In this document: positions 39,487 through 48,916 of the stretch, piece by piece
How positions within the stretch are numbered: the first letter of the stretch is position 1
Layout: each line of letters opens with the position of its first letter
Origin: Actinotalea caeni
GTDB lineage: Bacteria; Actinomycetota; Actinomycetes; Actinomycetales; Beutenbergiaceae
Direction: 5' to 3'
Length of the DNA: 64,000 nucleotides
Assembly: GCF_009733795.1 (NCBI RefSeq)
Contig: NZ_WNXX01000001.1
Location: forward strand, 62,001-126,000
Position numbers and translations under genes: made by a program
Notes under the pieces: model-generated
The model's input: the letters and a program-made list of their open reading frames with translations, nothing else
Databases searched by the model: none
What the model was told of the DNA's origin: nothing

Positions 39487-41157
39487 CTACTCGACCTCGA
39501 GGACCGCGCGGGCGGCGTCACGGGCGGCGACCGGGTCGCTGGTGGCGAGCACCGCGGTCGCGGCCTGCCGGCACTGCTCGAGCGTGTGGCGCGACAGCCG
39601 GGCACCGACGGCGGGCAGCGCGGCCGCGGCCGCGGACAGCGACGTCACGCCGAGACCGACGAGCACGGCGGCCAGCACGGGATCGGCAGCGGCCTCGCCG
39701 CAGACGCCGACCGGCTTGCCGAGCCGCTGCCCGGCCTCGGCGGTCATCCCGACCAGCCGCAGCACCGCTGGCTGCCAGGGGTCGCTCAGCGACGCCAGCG
39801 AGGGCGAGAGCCGGTCCGCGGCCATCGTGTACTGGGTGAGGTCGTTGGTGCCGATCGAGACGAAGTCGACCTCGGCGAGCAGCGCGTCCGCGAGCAGGGC
39901 CGCGGCGGGCACCTCGACCATGATGCCGGGGGTCAGCCCGCGCGCCCGCACACGCTCGGCGAAGAACGCGGCCTCGGCGACGGTCGCGACCATCGGGGCC
40001 ATCACCCACACCTCGGCGCTGGTCGCGCCCGCGGCCGCGGCGATCGCGTCGAGCTGACGGTCGAGGATGCCCGGGTCGTCCATCGCGATGCGCAGCCCGC
40101 GCACGCCGAGCGCCGGGTTGGCCTCCTCGTCGAGCCCGGCGTACACCAGCGGCTTGTCGGAACCGGCGTCCAGCGTGCGGACGACGACCTTGCGGCCTGG
40201 GAAGGCCTCGAGGACCTCGGCGTAGATCGCCGTCTGCTGCTCGACGCTCGGCTCGGTGGCGGCGGACAGGAAGCACAGCTCGGTCCGGAACAGGCCGACG
40301 CCCTGGGCGACGCCCTGGGCCGCCTCGCGGGCCGCGGCGCCGTCGGCCACGTTGGCGAGGATGTCGACGGCGTGACCGTCGCTGGTGCGGCCCTCGCCCC
40401 GCCACTGCGCCGCCTCGCGCGCGAGCTCGCGGGCCGCCCGCACGCGCGTCTCGGCCTCCTCCTCCTCGGGGGCGACGACGACCTCGCCGGTGCCGCCGTC
40501 GACGAGCAGCGGGGTGCCGGAGGCGACGTCGCCGAGGTCGGGCACGGCGACGACGCACGGGATGCCGAGCTGGCGCGCGATGATCGCCGTGTGGCTCGTC
40601 GGCCCGCCGAGCCGGGTGGCGAGCGCGACGACGAGCGCCGGGTCGAGCAGCGCGGCGTCGGCGGGCGCGAGGTCGTCCGCGACCAGCACCGACGGCTCGT
40701 CCGGGTGCGGGACGCCGGGCTCCGGGTGCCCGAGCAGCTCGGCGACGACGCGGTCGCGGATGTCCTCCAGGTCCGTGACGCGCTCGGCCATGAGGCCGCC
40801 GGCCGCGCTGAACATCGCGGTGAACTCGGCGGTCGCCGACGCGACCGCCTGCACCGCGGGGACGCCGTCGGCGATGGCCTTCTCGACCCCGGCCGCGAGC
40901 GTGGGGTCGGCCGCCATGGTGGCCGTGGTCGCGAGCACCTCGGCCGCCTGCCCGGTCGCACGGGCGGCGCGCTGCTCCAGGCGCTCGGCGACCGCGGCGA
41001 CGGCGGCGCGGAACCTCTCCCGCTCGGCCTCGCGGGCCGGCTCGGGAAGCTCCGAGGCGACCGGGGGGATCGCCGGCCGTGGCGCCGCCCGCAGCGCCGG
41101 TCCGTACCCGGTGCCGGGCACCACCGGTGTCCCGTGAAGCCTCGCTCCGGTCGTCAT
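39487..41157 (-). CDS. ptsI: PTS enzyme I (phosphoenolpyruvate-protein phosphotransferase)
   Basis: Starts the PTS phosphorelay by moving phosphate from PEP to HPr. The 556-residue protein has an N-terminal HPr-binding domain, the phospho-histidine loop LGGPTSHTAIIARQLGIPC near residue 190, the PEP-binding KVVVRTLDAGSDKPL near 293, and VDFVSIGTNDLTQYTMAADR with the downstream catalytic Cys in GVCGEAAADP. The ATG has GGGAGG seven bases upstream. No HPr or enzyme II gene is in the window. It sits after the rpsA terminator. Confidence 0.95.
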   Translation of the reverse strand: MTTGARLHGTPVVPGTGYGPALRAAPRPAIPPVASELPEPAREAERERFRAAVAAVAERLEQRAARATGQAAEVLATTATMAADPTLAAGVEKAIADGVPAVQAVASATAEFTAMFSAAGGLMAERVTDLEDIRDRVVAELLGHPEPGVPHPDEPSVLVADDLAPADAALLDPALVVALATRLGGPTSHTAIIARQLGIPCVVAVPDLGDVASGTPLLVDGGTGEVVVAPEEEEAETRVRAARELAREAAQWRGEGRTSDGHAVDILANVADGAAAREAAQGVAQGVGLFRTELCFLSAATEPSVEQQTAIYAEVLEAFPGRKVVVRTLDAGSDKPLVYAGLDEEANPALGVRGLRIAMDDPGILDRQLDAIAAAAGATSAEVWVMAPMVATVAEAAFFAERVRARGLTPGIMVEVPAAALLADALLAEVDFVSIGTNDLTQYTMAADRLSPSLASLSDPWQPAVLRLVGMTAEAGQRLGKPVGVCGEAAADPVLAAVLVGLGVTSLSAAAAALPAVGARLSRHTLEQCRQAATAVLATSDPVAARDAARAVLEVE

Positions 41158-41269
41158 CGCAGTGCCTCCCGCCGGGGTCCGTGTGCTCGTCCCACAGTAG
41201 GGAGCGGCGCCCACCCCGAACCCGGGATCCCGGGGTACGTGCGTGTGAAACGAGGCACACCCTGAGACG

Positions 41270-41315
41270 ACGACGGCGGCCCGCCACCCCCGAGAGGGTG
41301 ACGGGCCGCCGTCGT
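41270..41315 (-). terminator. Terminator of rpsA
   Basis: A 14-bp perfect outer stem (41270-41283 with 41302-41315), one C-A mismatch, then CACCC with GGGTG around a six-base loop. It begins seven bases after the rpsA stop; no U tract. Confidence 0.85.
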
Positions 41316-41321
41316 GATGGC

Positions 41322-42779
41322 TCAGTTGCCGGTGAGCTTCTCGCGGAGCGCCGCGAGCGCCTCGTCCGAGGCGAGCGTGCCGGTCGTCTCCGGGGCCGCG
41401 GAGGTGTAGCTGGCGGTGTCGGCGCTGCCGCCACCCACCTCGCTGTCCGCCTCCTGCGCCGCGGCGACCTGCTTCTTGTGGGCCTCCCAGCGGGCGTGGG
41501 CGGCCGCGTACTGCGCCTCCCAGGCCTCGCGCTGGGCCTCGTAGCCCTCGAGCCACTCGTTGGTCTCGGGGTCGAAGCCCTCGGGGTACTTGTAGTTGCC
41601 CTGCTCGTCGTACTCGGCGGCCATGCCGTACAGCGACGGGTCGAAGTCGTCGCTGTTGGGGTCGACGCCCTCGTTGGCCTGCTTGAGCGACAGCGAGATG
41701 CGACGACGCTCGAGGTCGATGTCGATGACCTTGACGAACACCTCGTCGTCGACCTTCGCGACCTGCTCGGGCACCTCGACGTGACGCTGCGCGAGCTCCG
41801 AGATGTGCACGAGGCCCTCGATGCCGTCCTCGACACGGACGAACGCACCGAACGGCACGAGCTTGGTGACCTTGCCCGGCACGACCTGACCGATCGCGTG
41901 GGTCCGGGCGAACGCCTGCCACGGGTCCTCCTGCGTCGCCTTGAGCGACAGCGAGACACGCTCGCGGTCGAAGTCGACGTCGAGCACCTCGACCGTGACC
42001 TCCTGGCCGACCTCGACGACCTCGTTCGGGTGGTCGATGTGCTTCCAGGACAGCTCCGAGACGTGCACGAGGCCGTCGACGCCGCCGAGGTCCACGAACG
42101 CACCGAAGTTGACGATCGAGGAGACCACACCGGTGCGGACCTGACCCTTGGCCAGCGTCTGCAGGAAGGTGGAGCGCACCTCCGACTGGGTCTGCTCGAG
42201 CCACGCACGACGCGAGAGCACGACGTTGTTGCGGTTCTTGTCGAGCTCGATGATCTTGGCCTCGAGCTGCTGACCGATGTAGGGCTGCAGGTCGCGCACG
42301 CGACGCATCTCCACCAGCGACGCCGGCAGGAAGCCGCGCAGGCCGATGTCGAGGATCAGGCCGCCCTTGACGACCTCGATGACGGTGCCGGTGACGACGC
42401 CGTCCTCCTCCTTGATCTTCTCGATCGTGCCCCAGGCGCGCTCGTACTGGGCGCGCTTCTTGGACAGCAGCAGACGACCCTCCTTGTCCTCCTTCTGGAG
42501 GACAAGGGCCTCGACGCGCTCGCCCACCTCGACGACCTCGGTCGGGTCGACGTCGTGCTTGATGGACAGCTCGCGGGAGAGGATGACGCCTTCGGTCTTG
42601 TAGCCGATGTCGAGGAGAACCTCGTCGCGGTCGACCTTGACGATGGTGCCTTCGACGATGTCGCCGTCGTTGAAGTACTTGATGGTCGCGTCGACGGCTG
42701 CGAGGAAGTCCTCTTCCGAGCCGATGTCGTTGACGGCGACCTGCGGTGCGGCGGTGGTCGAAGGGGCGGTGATAGTCAA
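41322..42779 (-). CDS. rpsA: 30S ribosomal protein S1
   Basis: RNA-binding protein of the small ribosomal subunit that helps mRNA binding. The 485-residue protein has four S1 domains between about residues 38 and 355, with repeated signatures such as VNFGAFVDLGGVDGLVHVSE and VPFGAFVRVEDGIEGLVHIS. A Glu/Ala-rich tail of about 110 residues follows. The start is TTG at 42779 with GGAG eight bases before it: it gives the usual MTITAPST...VAVNDIGS N-terminus, while the longer open reading would add an unrelated extension. The tail is typical of actinobacterial S1. Confidence 0.95.
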   Translation of the reverse strand: MTITAPSTTAAPQVAVNDIGSEEDFLAAVDATIKYFNDGDIVEGTIVKVDRDEVLLDIGYKTEGVILSRELSIKHDVDPTEVVEVGERVEALVLQKEDKEGRLLLSKKRAQYERAWGTIEKIKEEDGVVTGTVIEVVKGGLILDIGLRGFLPASLVEMRRVRDLQPYIGQQLEAKIIELDKNRNNVVLSRRAWLEQTQSEVRSTFLQTLAKGQVRTGVVSSIVNFGAFVDLGGVDGLVHVSELSWKHIDHPNEVVEVGQEVTVEVLDVDFDRERVSLSLKATQEDPWQAFARTHAIGQVVPGKVTKLVPFGAFVRVEDGIEGLVHISELAQRHVEVPEQVAKVDDEVFVKVIDIDLERRRISLSLKQANEGVDPNSDDFDPSLYGMAAEYDEQGNYKYPEGFDPETNEWLEGYEAQREAWEAQYAAAHARWEAHKKQVAAAQEADSEVGGGSADTASYTSAAPETTGTLASDEALAALREKLTGN

Positions 42780-42938
42780 GAGATGAGCTCCGATGCGGAC
42801 AGGGATAGTCGGGACAGATGACGTGGCGACCGACGGCCTGACGGTCCTCGGTGCCGTAGCGTTCGAGACGGCCTCAGCAGCTCCCGCACCTGTTCTCCAG
42901 GGCACGACCACCAAGCGCGCACGATGCGCCAACGGATC

Positions 42939-42944
42939 ATCCTA
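42939..42944 (-). promoter_or_regulatory. Candidate -10 element for rpsA
   Basis: TAGGAT on the minus strand gives an rpsA leader of about 150 bases. The gap between rpsA and the next gene is 176 bases, and I see no other element in it; whether the leader is structured cannot be judged by eye. Confidence 0.4.
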
Positions 42945-42955
42945 CCAGCGCTGCG

Positions 42956-43735
42956 TCAGAGCAGGAACCGGCGCACGACCTCGCCGAACACCTCCGGCCG
43001 CTCGGAGTGCACCCAGTGGCCGGCGCCCTTGACGACCACGTGACGCGTCGCCGGGAACAGCCGCCGCATCGCGGTCTCCTCGTCGGGCCCGGTGTAGTCG
43101 GAGCGCTCACCGGTGACCCAGAGCACCGGGCCGTCGTGCCGCGCGTCTCCGACGTCCGGGAAGCCGCCGATGACGTCGAGCGAGCGGCGCAGCAGCGCGA
43201 GGTTGGCGCGCCACGCCCAGCCGTCGTCGTCGCGGTGCAGGTTCTGCAGCAGGAACGCGCGCACGGTCTCGTTCGGGATCTGCTCGCGCAGCGCCTCGTC
43301 GGCGTCGCCGCGGCGCTCCAGCGTCGTGAGGTCGAGCGTCGCCAGCGCGCCGAGCAGGTGCTCGAACTCCCCGACCGAGCGGCTCGCGGTCGGCGCGATG
43401 TCGACGACGACGAGCCGGTCCAGCAGCTCGGGGTGCCGCAGCGCGACCAGCATCGCGACCTTGCCGCCCAGCGAGTGCCCGACGAGGTGGACCGGTGCGT
43501 CCGCGCCCGCCCGCACCCGCTCCGCGACGGCGTCGGCCATCGCCGCGAGGTCGACGGTCTCGGTCCACGCCGAGCGGCCGTGGTTCGGCAGGTCGACGAG
43601 CACGCTGCGCGCGTCGGGCAGCAGCCCCTTGGCGATCGTCGAGAAGTTGCGCCCCTGCCCGAAGAGACCGTGCAGGAACACGACGGTCGGGACGTCGTCG
43701 GGCAGCTCGTCGCCGACGGTGAGGACGTGGAGCAC
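42956..43735 (-). CDS. Alpha/beta hydrolase (YbfF-like esterase family)
   Basis: A 259-residue alpha/beta hydrolase. It has the oxyanion motif TVVFLHGLFGQGRNFSTIA near residue 20, LVDLPNHGRSAW, the nucleophile VHLVGHSLGGKVAMLVAL near 90, and the His in VVKGAGHWVHSERPE. This is the YbfF/acyl-esterase style; the substrate is unknown. GTG 43735 was chosen over an open extension because TAGCGT lies exactly seven bases before it. It is divergent from the methyltransferase gene. Confidence 0.85.
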   Translation of the reverse strand: MLHVLTVGDELPDDVPTVVFLHGLFGQGRNFSTIAKGLLPDARSVLVDLPNHGRSAWTETVDLAAMADAVAERVRAGADAPVHLVGHSLGGKVAMLVALRHPELLDRLVVVDIAPTASRSVGEFEHLLGALATLDLTTLERRGDADEALREQIPNETVRAFLLQNLHRDDDGWAWRANLALLRRSLDVIGGFPDVGDARHDGPVLWVTGERSDYTGPDEETAMRRLFPATRHVVVKGAGHWVHSERPEVFGEVVRRFLL

Positions 43736-43742
43736 GCACGCC

Positions 43743-43748
43743 ACGCTA
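43743..43748 (-). promoter_or_regulatory. Leaderless -10 element of the hydrolase gene
   Basis: TAGCGT on the minus strand, seven bases before the GTG at 43735; it lies inside the 37-base gap with the divergent methyltransferase. Confidence 0.6.
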
Positions 43749-43772
43749 CCGGGGTGCTGGGATGCTGACGCC

Positions 43773-44600
43773 ATGAGCGACGAGCACCCCGCGATGGCGC
43801 GCGCGGGCTACACCGACGTCGACGGCGCCGCGGCCGCCCGGGCGACGGCGCGCTGGTGGAGCGCCGAGGCGTCCGACTACCTCGCCGAGCACGGCGCGTT
43901 CCTGGGCGACGCGGACTTCTGCTGGTGCCCCGAGGGGCTGCGCGAGGCCGACGCGGCGCTGCTGGGCCCGTTGCCGGGCCTGCGCGGCCGCCGCGTGCTC
44001 GAGGTCGGTGCCGGGGCCGCGCAGTGCTCGCGCTGGCTCGCGGCCCGGGGCGTCGACGCGGTCGCGACCGACGTCGCGCCCGGCATGGTCGAGGCCGCCG
44101 CCGCGCTCGACGCCCGCACCGGGATCACGGTGCCGGCCCGGGTCGCCGACGCGCGCGAGCTGCCGTTCGAGGACGCGACGTTCGACGTCGCGTTCACGGC
44201 GTTCGGCGCGATCCCGTTCGTCCCCGACGCCGACCGCGTCCACCGCGAGGTCGCGCGCGTGCTGCGGCCGGGCGGGCTGTGGGTGTTCTCGGTGACGCAC
44301 CCGCTGCGATGGGCGTTCCCGGACGACCCGACCGCGGCCGGCCTGACCGTGGTGCGCTCGTACTTCGACCGCACCCCCTACGTCGAGGAGGACGCCGCGG
44401 GCGAGCCGGTGTACGCGGAGTTCCACCGCACGTTCGGCGACCACGTGCGCGACGTCGTCGGTGCGGGCCTGGTGCTGCTCGATGTCGTCGAGCCGGAGTG
44501 GCCCGACGACCTCGAGGAGGTGTGGGGCGGCTGGGGCCCCGAACGCGGCCGGCTGCTGCCCGGCACCGCGATCTTCCGCACCCGGAAGCCGCCTGCGTGA
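43773..44600 (+). CDS. Class I SAM-dependent methyltransferase
   Basis: A 275-residue methyltransferase of the Methyltransf_11 type. Motif I is RRVLEVGAGAAQCSRWLAAR near residue 72, motif II is DARELPFEDATFDVAFTAF near 128, and RVLRPGGLWVFSVTHPLRW follows near 165. The N-terminal about 60 residues are an actinobacteria-style cap. The acceptor is unknown. The only promoter-like element upstream is GATGCT six bases before the ATG, a poor -10. It is convergent with polA. Confidence 0.87.
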   Translation: MSDEHPAMARAGYTDVDGAAAARATARWWSAEASDYLAEHGAFLGDADFCWCPEGLREADAALLGPLPGLRGRRVLEVGAGAAQCSRWLAARGVDAVATDVAPGMVEAAAALDARTGITVPARVADARELPFEDATFDVAFTAFGAIPFVPDADRVHREVARVLRPGGLWVFSVTHPLRWAFPDDPTAAGLTVVRSYFDRTPYVEEDAAGEPVYAEFHRTFGDHVRDVVGAGLVLLDVVEPEWPDDLEEVWGGWGPERGRLLPGTAIFRTRKPPA

Positions 44601-44644
44601 CTCCGTGAGCGTCAGGGCCCGAGCCGACGCGGGCCTCGGCCGTC

Positions 44645-47314
44645 TCAGTGCCCGGCGGCCTGCCACGACGGTCCGGTCCCGACGCTGACGTCGAGCGGGA
44701 CCGAGAGCGCGGTCGCCGAGCCCATCTGCTCACGCAGCACCAGCTCGGCCGCGGCCTCCTCGCCCGGTGCCACCTCGAGCACGAGCTCGTCGTGCACCTG
44801 CAGCAGCAGCCTGGTCGCCATCCCCTGCGCGCGCAGCTCGCGGTCGACGTTGATCATCGCGACCTTGATGATGTCGGCGGCGCTGCCCTGGATCGGGGCG
44901 TTGAGCGCCATCCGCTCCGCCATCTCGCGGCGCTGGCGGTTGTCGCTGACGAGGTCCGGCAGGTAGCGGCGGCGGCCGAGGATCGTCTCGGTGTAGCCCA
45001 CGCCGCGCGCCTCCGCGACGATGTCGTCGAGGTAGGCGCGCACCGCGCCGAAGCGCTCGAAGTACTCCTCCATGAGCTCCTTGGCCTCGGCCGTGGAGAT
45101 CTTCAGCTGGTTCGACAGGCCGAACGCGCTCAGGCCGTAGGCGAGGCCGTAGCTCATCGCCTTGATCTTGCTCCGCTGCGCGGGCGTGACCTCCTCCGGC
45201 GGGACGCCGAACACGCGGGACCCGACGAAGCTGTGCAGGTCCTCCCCCGAGCGGAACGCCTCGATCAGCCCGGCGTCACCCGAGAGGTGGGCCATGATCC
45301 TCATCTCGATCTGGCTGTAGTCGGCCGTCATGAGGGTCGCGTAGCCCTCGCCGACGACGAAGGCCGCCCGGATCCGGTTGCCCTCCTCGGTGCGGATCGG
45401 GATGTTCTGCAGGTTCGGGTCGGAGGAGGACAGCCGGCCGGTGGCGGCGATCGTCTGGCTGTAGGTGGTGTGGATACGGCCGTCGGGCGCCACGGTGCGC
45501 AGCAGACCCTCGACCGTCTGCCGCAGCCGGATCGCGTCGCGGTGGGCGAGCAGGTGCTGCAGGAACGGGTGCTCGGTCTTGGCGTACAGGTCGGCCAGCG
45601 CGTCGGCGTCGGTCGTGTAGCCGGTCTTCGTCTTGCGCGTCTTCGGCATCCCCAGCTGGTCGAAGAGGATCTCCTGCAGCTGCTTGGGCGAGGACAGGTT
45701 CACCTCGCGGCCGATGACCGCGTACGCCTCCGACGCCGCGTCGTCGACCGCGGCACCGAAGTGCTTCTCGAGGTCGCGCAGGTAGTCGACGTCGGCCGCG
45801 ATGCCGGCCTTCTCCATGCGCGCGAGCACCCCGGCGACCGGCAGCTCGACGTCGGCGAGCAGCCGGGTGCCGCCGCGCTGCTGGAGATCGGCTCCGATGA
45901 CGTCGACGAGCTCGCGCACCGCCGCGGCGCGCACGGCGCCCAGCTCGTCCTCGGCGGGACCGTCGAGGCTGAGCATCTGCTGCCCGCCCGCGTCGGTCCC
46001 GGTGCCGCCGATCTCCTTGTGGAGCCGGCGCACCGCGAGGTCGTCGAGGGCGAACAGCCGCTGGTCGGGGTGGCACAGGTACTCGGCGATCGCGGTGTCG
46101 AAGGTGACGCCCGCGAGCGTCAGCCCGCGGCTGTCGAGCGCGTGCCACGCCGTCTTGGCGTCGTGGAGCGCCTTGGGCTGCGACTCGTCGGCGAGCCACG
46201 CCGCGAGGGCGCCCTCGTCGGCGGGGTCGATGTCGGTGAGGTCGAGCACGAGCGCGGCACCCGCGGCGTCGGCGACGGCGATCCCCCAGGCGTCGCCGCT
46301 GCCGTGCGCGACGCTGCCGCGCACGTCGACGCCGAGCAGCTGACCGGCACGGGCGGCGAACCAGTCGGCGGCGCCGCTGCGGGAGATCTCCACCTCGAAC
46401 GGCTGCGCCTCGACCGTCTCGGCGTCGGTCGGGGTCATCGCGAACAGGCGGTCGCGCAGGATCCGGAACTCCAGCGCGTCGAAGACCTGGTGCACCTGCT
46501 CGCGCGAGAACGGGCGACGCTCGAGGTCCTCGACGCCGACCGGCAGCGCGACGTCGGTGAGCAGCCGGTTGACCTGGCGGTTGACGATCACCTGGTCGAG
46601 GTGCGCGCGCAGGTTCTCGCCCGCCACTCCCTTGATGGCGCCCGCGTTGCCGATGACGCCGTCGAGCCCTCCGTAGGTGAGGATCCACTTGGCGGCGGTC
46701 TTCGGCCCCACCTTCGGCACGCCCGGGAGGTTGTCGCTGGACTCCCCCACCAGCGCCGCGAGGTCGCTGTAGCTCGACGGCGGTACGCCGTAGCGCTCCT
46801 CGACCGCGGCGGCGTCCATCCGGGCCAGGTCGGAGACGCCCTTGCGCGGGTAGAGCACGAGCACGCGCTCGTCGATCAGCTGGAACGTGTCGCGGTCGCC
46901 GGAGCAGATCAGCACGTCCATGCCGGCGGCGCGGCCCTGGTCCGCCAGGGTCGCGAGCACGTCGTCGGCCTCGTAGCCCTCGATGCCCAGCCGCGGGATC
47001 GACAGCGCGTCCAGCACCTGCTCGATCAGCGGGATCTGCCCGCGGAACTCCTCGGGCGAGCTCGTGCGGTTGGCCTTGTAGTCGGCGTACGCCTCGGTAC
47101 GGAACGCCGCACCGCTGACGTCGAAGGCGACGGCGACGTGGGTCGGCTCCTCGTCGCGCAACAGGTTGATGAGCATCGACGTGAACCCGTACACCGCGTT
47201 GGTGTGCTGGCCTGTCGTGGTGGAGAAGTTCTCCACCGGCAGGGCGAAGAACGCCCGGTATGCCATCGAGTGGCCGTCGATGAGCAGGAGCCTCGGTCGC
47301 GCAGGTGCCGTCAC
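44645..47314 (-). CDS. polA: DNA polymerase I
   Basis: Repair and Okazaki-fragment polymerase. The 889-residue protein has the 5'-nuclease domain (LLLIDGHSMAYRAFFALP at the start; GYEADDVLATLA), a degenerate 3'-5' exonuclease domain (about 310-490) in which the usual D-x-E metal motif reads DVR, so proofreading is probably absent, and an intact polymerase domain: motif A MTADYSQIEMRIMAHL, motif B RSKIKAMSYGLAYG, and motif C LLQVHDELVLEV. GTG 47314 was chosen because TAGGCT lies seven bases upstream. Confidence 0.96.
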   Translation of the reverse strand: MTAPARPRLLLIDGHSMAYRAFFALPVENFSTTTGQHTNAVYGFTSMLINLLRDEEPTHVAVAFDVSGAAFRTEAYADYKANRTSSPEEFRGQIPLIEQVLDALSIPRLGIEGYEADDVLATLADQGRAAGMDVLICSGDRDTFQLIDERVLVLYPRKGVSDLARMDAAAVEERYGVPPSSYSDLAALVGESSDNLPGVPKVGPKTAAKWILTYGGLDGVIGNAGAIKGVAGENLRAHLDQVIVNRQVNRLLTDVALPVGVEDLERRPFSREQVHQVFDALEFRILRDRLFAMTPTDAETVEAQPFEVEISRSGAADWFAARAGQLLGVDVRGSVAHGSGDAWGIAVADAAGAALVLDLTDIDPADEGALAAWLADESQPKALHDAKTAWHALDSRGLTLAGVTFDTAIAEYLCHPDQRLFALDDLAVRRLHKEIGGTGTDAGGQQMLSLDGPAEDELGAVRAAAVRELVDVIGADLQQRGGTRLLADVELPVAGVLARMEKAGIAADVDYLRDLEKHFGAAVDDAASEAYAVIGREVNLSSPKQLQEILFDQLGMPKTRKTKTGYTTDADALADLYAKTEHPFLQHLLAHRDAIRLRQTVEGLLRTVAPDGRIHTTYSQTIAATGRLSSSDPNLQNIPIRTEEGNRIRAAFVVGEGYATLMTADYSQIEMRIMAHLSGDAGLIEAFRSGEDLHSFVGSRVFGVPPEEVTPAQRSKIKAMSYGLAYGLSAFGLSNQLKISTAEAKELMEEYFERFGAVRAYLDDIVAEARGVGYTETILGRRRYLPDLVSDNRQRREMAERMALNAPIQGSAADIIKVAMINVDRELRAQGMATRLLLQVHDELVLEVAPGEEAAAELVLREQMGSATALSVPLDVSVGTGPSWQAAGH

Positions 47315-47321
47315 AGGTGCC

Positions 47322-47327
47322 AGCCTA
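47322..47327 (-). promoter_or_regulatory. Leaderless -10 element of polA
   Basis: TAGGCT on the minus strand, seven bases before the GTG, in the 19-base gap with the divergent thioesterase gene. Confidence 0.6.
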
Positions 47328-47333
47328 GGTGCC

Positions 47334-47786
47334 ATGACCGACACCGATGGCTCCGCCGCCGGCCCCGCCGCGGCCACGCCGGGCACCGCCGCCGCGGGGC
47401 GCTTCCGCGACGTCTCGGGCACGCTGCTGGAGCGCATGGGCATCGAGCTGACCGAGATCGGCGCCGAGCGGACCGCGGGCACGATGCCGGTCGCGGGCAA
47501 CACCCAGCCGGCGGGGCTGCTGCACGGCGGCGCCTCGGCGGTGCTGGCGGAGAGCCTGGGGTCGATCGCGGCGACGCTGCACGCCGGGCCGGGGCGGGCC
47601 GCCGTCGGCATCGAGATCAGCGCGACGCACCACCGCGCGGTGCGCGAGGGCGTCGTCTCGGGCGTCGCGACGCCGCTGCACCTGGGCCGCACGGTCGCCA
47701 CCTACGAGATCGTCATCACCGACGAGCGGGACCGCCGCGTCTGCACGTCGCGGCTCACCTGCATGCTGGTCGACGCGCGGGACTGA
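47334..47786 (+). CDS. Hotdog-fold thioesterase (PaaI-like)
   Basis: A 150-residue hotdog protein that probably hydrolyses acyl- or aryl-CoA thioesters. It has the active-site helix GLLHGGASAVLAESLGS near residue 62, with the catalytic acid, and GIEISATHHRAVREG, as in PaaI and EntH. The N-terminal 25 residues are Ala-rich. The ATG is divergent from polA by 19 bases; it has no ribosome-binding site and only a weak -10 (CAGCCT). A strong terminator follows. Confidence 0.85.
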   Translation: MTDTDGSAAGPAAATPGTAAAGRFRDVSGTLLERMGIELTEIGAERTAGTMPVAGNTQPAGLLHGGASAVLAESLGSIAATLHAGPGRAAVGIEISATHHRAVREGVVSGVATPLHLGRTVATYEIVITDERDRRVCTSRLTCMLVDARD

Positions 47787-47852
47787 GCCGCGCACACGGG
47801 TCGAGGCGGCGCACCCCTGCCCGGAGCAGGACGAGGGGCGGGCGTACGACGA

Positions 47853-47881
47853 GGGCCGGGCACCTGCGCGGTGCCCGGCCC
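47853..47881. terminator. Bidirectional terminator, thioesterase and proX-like genes
   Basis: A perfect 12-bp stem, GGGCCGGGCACC with GGTGCCCGGCCC, and a five-base loop, between two convergent genes. Confidence 0.8.
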
Positions 47882-47924
47882 TGCGTGCCGGTCGCTGCCG
47901 GCCGTGACGGCTCGGCGAGCCGTG

Positions 47925-48866
47925 TCAGCCCTCGACCGAGCCCACGACGTCGTCGTGCTGCTCGAGCCACGCGGCGACACCGGCCGCCGGGTCGTCGGGG
48001 TTGTCGTTGACGACAGAGCTCTCGAGCGCGCCGTACTGCTCGTCGTCGAGGTGGATGCCGCCGATCCACTCGGCGACCTCCGGGAACTCCTCGGCGAAGC
48101 CGTCGGTCGCGAGGAAGTGCAGGCCCTCGGCCTCGCCCAGCGCGCCCTCCGGGTCCTCCAGGTCGCGCACCGGGTAGGTGGCGTTCGCCCAGAACGGCCG
48201 CCACAGCGTGACGACGATCTCCTCCTCGGCCGAGACCGCGCTCTCCAGCTCGGCGAGCATCGCCTGGGTCGACGACGTCGCGAGCGTGAAGCCGGCCTCG
48301 TCGAGACCGTAGGTCGGGATGACGCTCTCCTGCGTCACCTCGGTCAGACCGGCGCCGGGCTCGATGCCGACGATCCGGCCGCCGAGCTCGTCGACGTGGT
48401 CGGGGAGCTCGGCGATCGAGGTGATCTCGCTGTACTCCGGCACCGCGAAGGTCAGCTTCGCGTTGTCGTAGTAGGTGGCGAGGTCCTCGATCTGGTCCCC
48501 GTACTCCTCCATGTAGGAGGCGTGGGTGACCTCCGGCCACGCCGACGGGTAGATGTCGACGTCACCCTGCGCGAGGGCCGTGTACAGCACACCGGCCTCG
48601 GTGAGCTCCTGGTGCTCGACCGTGTAGCCGGCCTCCTCGAGCTTGGCCTCGAGCAGGTAGGCGGTGCTCAGGCCGTCGGTCCACGACGGGATGTAGCCGA
48701 GCGTGATCGTGCCCTTGTCGCCACCGCCCTCGGCGGCGGAGGTCTCGTCGGTGCCGTCGCCGTCGGCGGACGGGTTGTCGGGGTTGCACGCGGCGAGCGT
48801 GAGCCCGAGCGCGGCGGCCGCGCCCAGCGCGACCACCTGACGGCGGCCGAACATCCTGCGGGACAT
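47925..48866 (-). CDS. proX: Glycine betaine/choline ABC substrate-binding lipoprotein
   Basis: Extracellular binding protein of a ProU-type osmoprotectant importer. The 313-residue product has a basic N-region, a hydrophobic core and the lipobox LTLAAC near residue 26. It belongs to the OpuAC/ProX fold: TLGYIPSWTDGLSTAYLLEA near 53, DVDIYPSAWPEVTHASYMEE near 103, and VVTLWRPFWANATYPVRDLE near 220, with the Trp and Tyr residues that cage quaternary ammonium groups. AAGGAG lies five bases before the ATG. Last gene of the operon; a terminator follows. Confidence 0.9.
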   Translation of the reverse strand: MSRRMFGRRQVVALGAAAALGLTLAACNPDNPSADGDGTDETSAAEGGGDKGTITLGYIPSWTDGLSTAYLLEAKLEEAGYTVEHQELTEAGVLYTALAQGDVDIYPSAWPEVTHASYMEEYGDQIEDLATYYDNAKLTFAVPEYSEITSIAELPDHVDELGGRIVGIEPGAGLTEVTQESVIPTYGLDEAGFTLATSSTQAMLAELESAVSAEEEIVVTLWRPFWANATYPVRDLEDPEGALGEAEGLHFLATDGFAEEFPEVAEWIGGIHLDDEQYGALESSVVNDNPDDPAAGVAAWLEQHDDVVGSVEG

Positions 48867-48916
48867 GGGTACTCCTTCTCTCCAGGCGGTGCCTGGTTCG
48901 ACGGTGGGTGGTCTGG

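Noticed and set aside
44645-47314. polA as a proofreading polymerase
   Set aside because: The exonuclease domain is present but the D-x-E metal motif is absent (DVR), which is usual in Actinobacteria; not treated as a defect or novelty.
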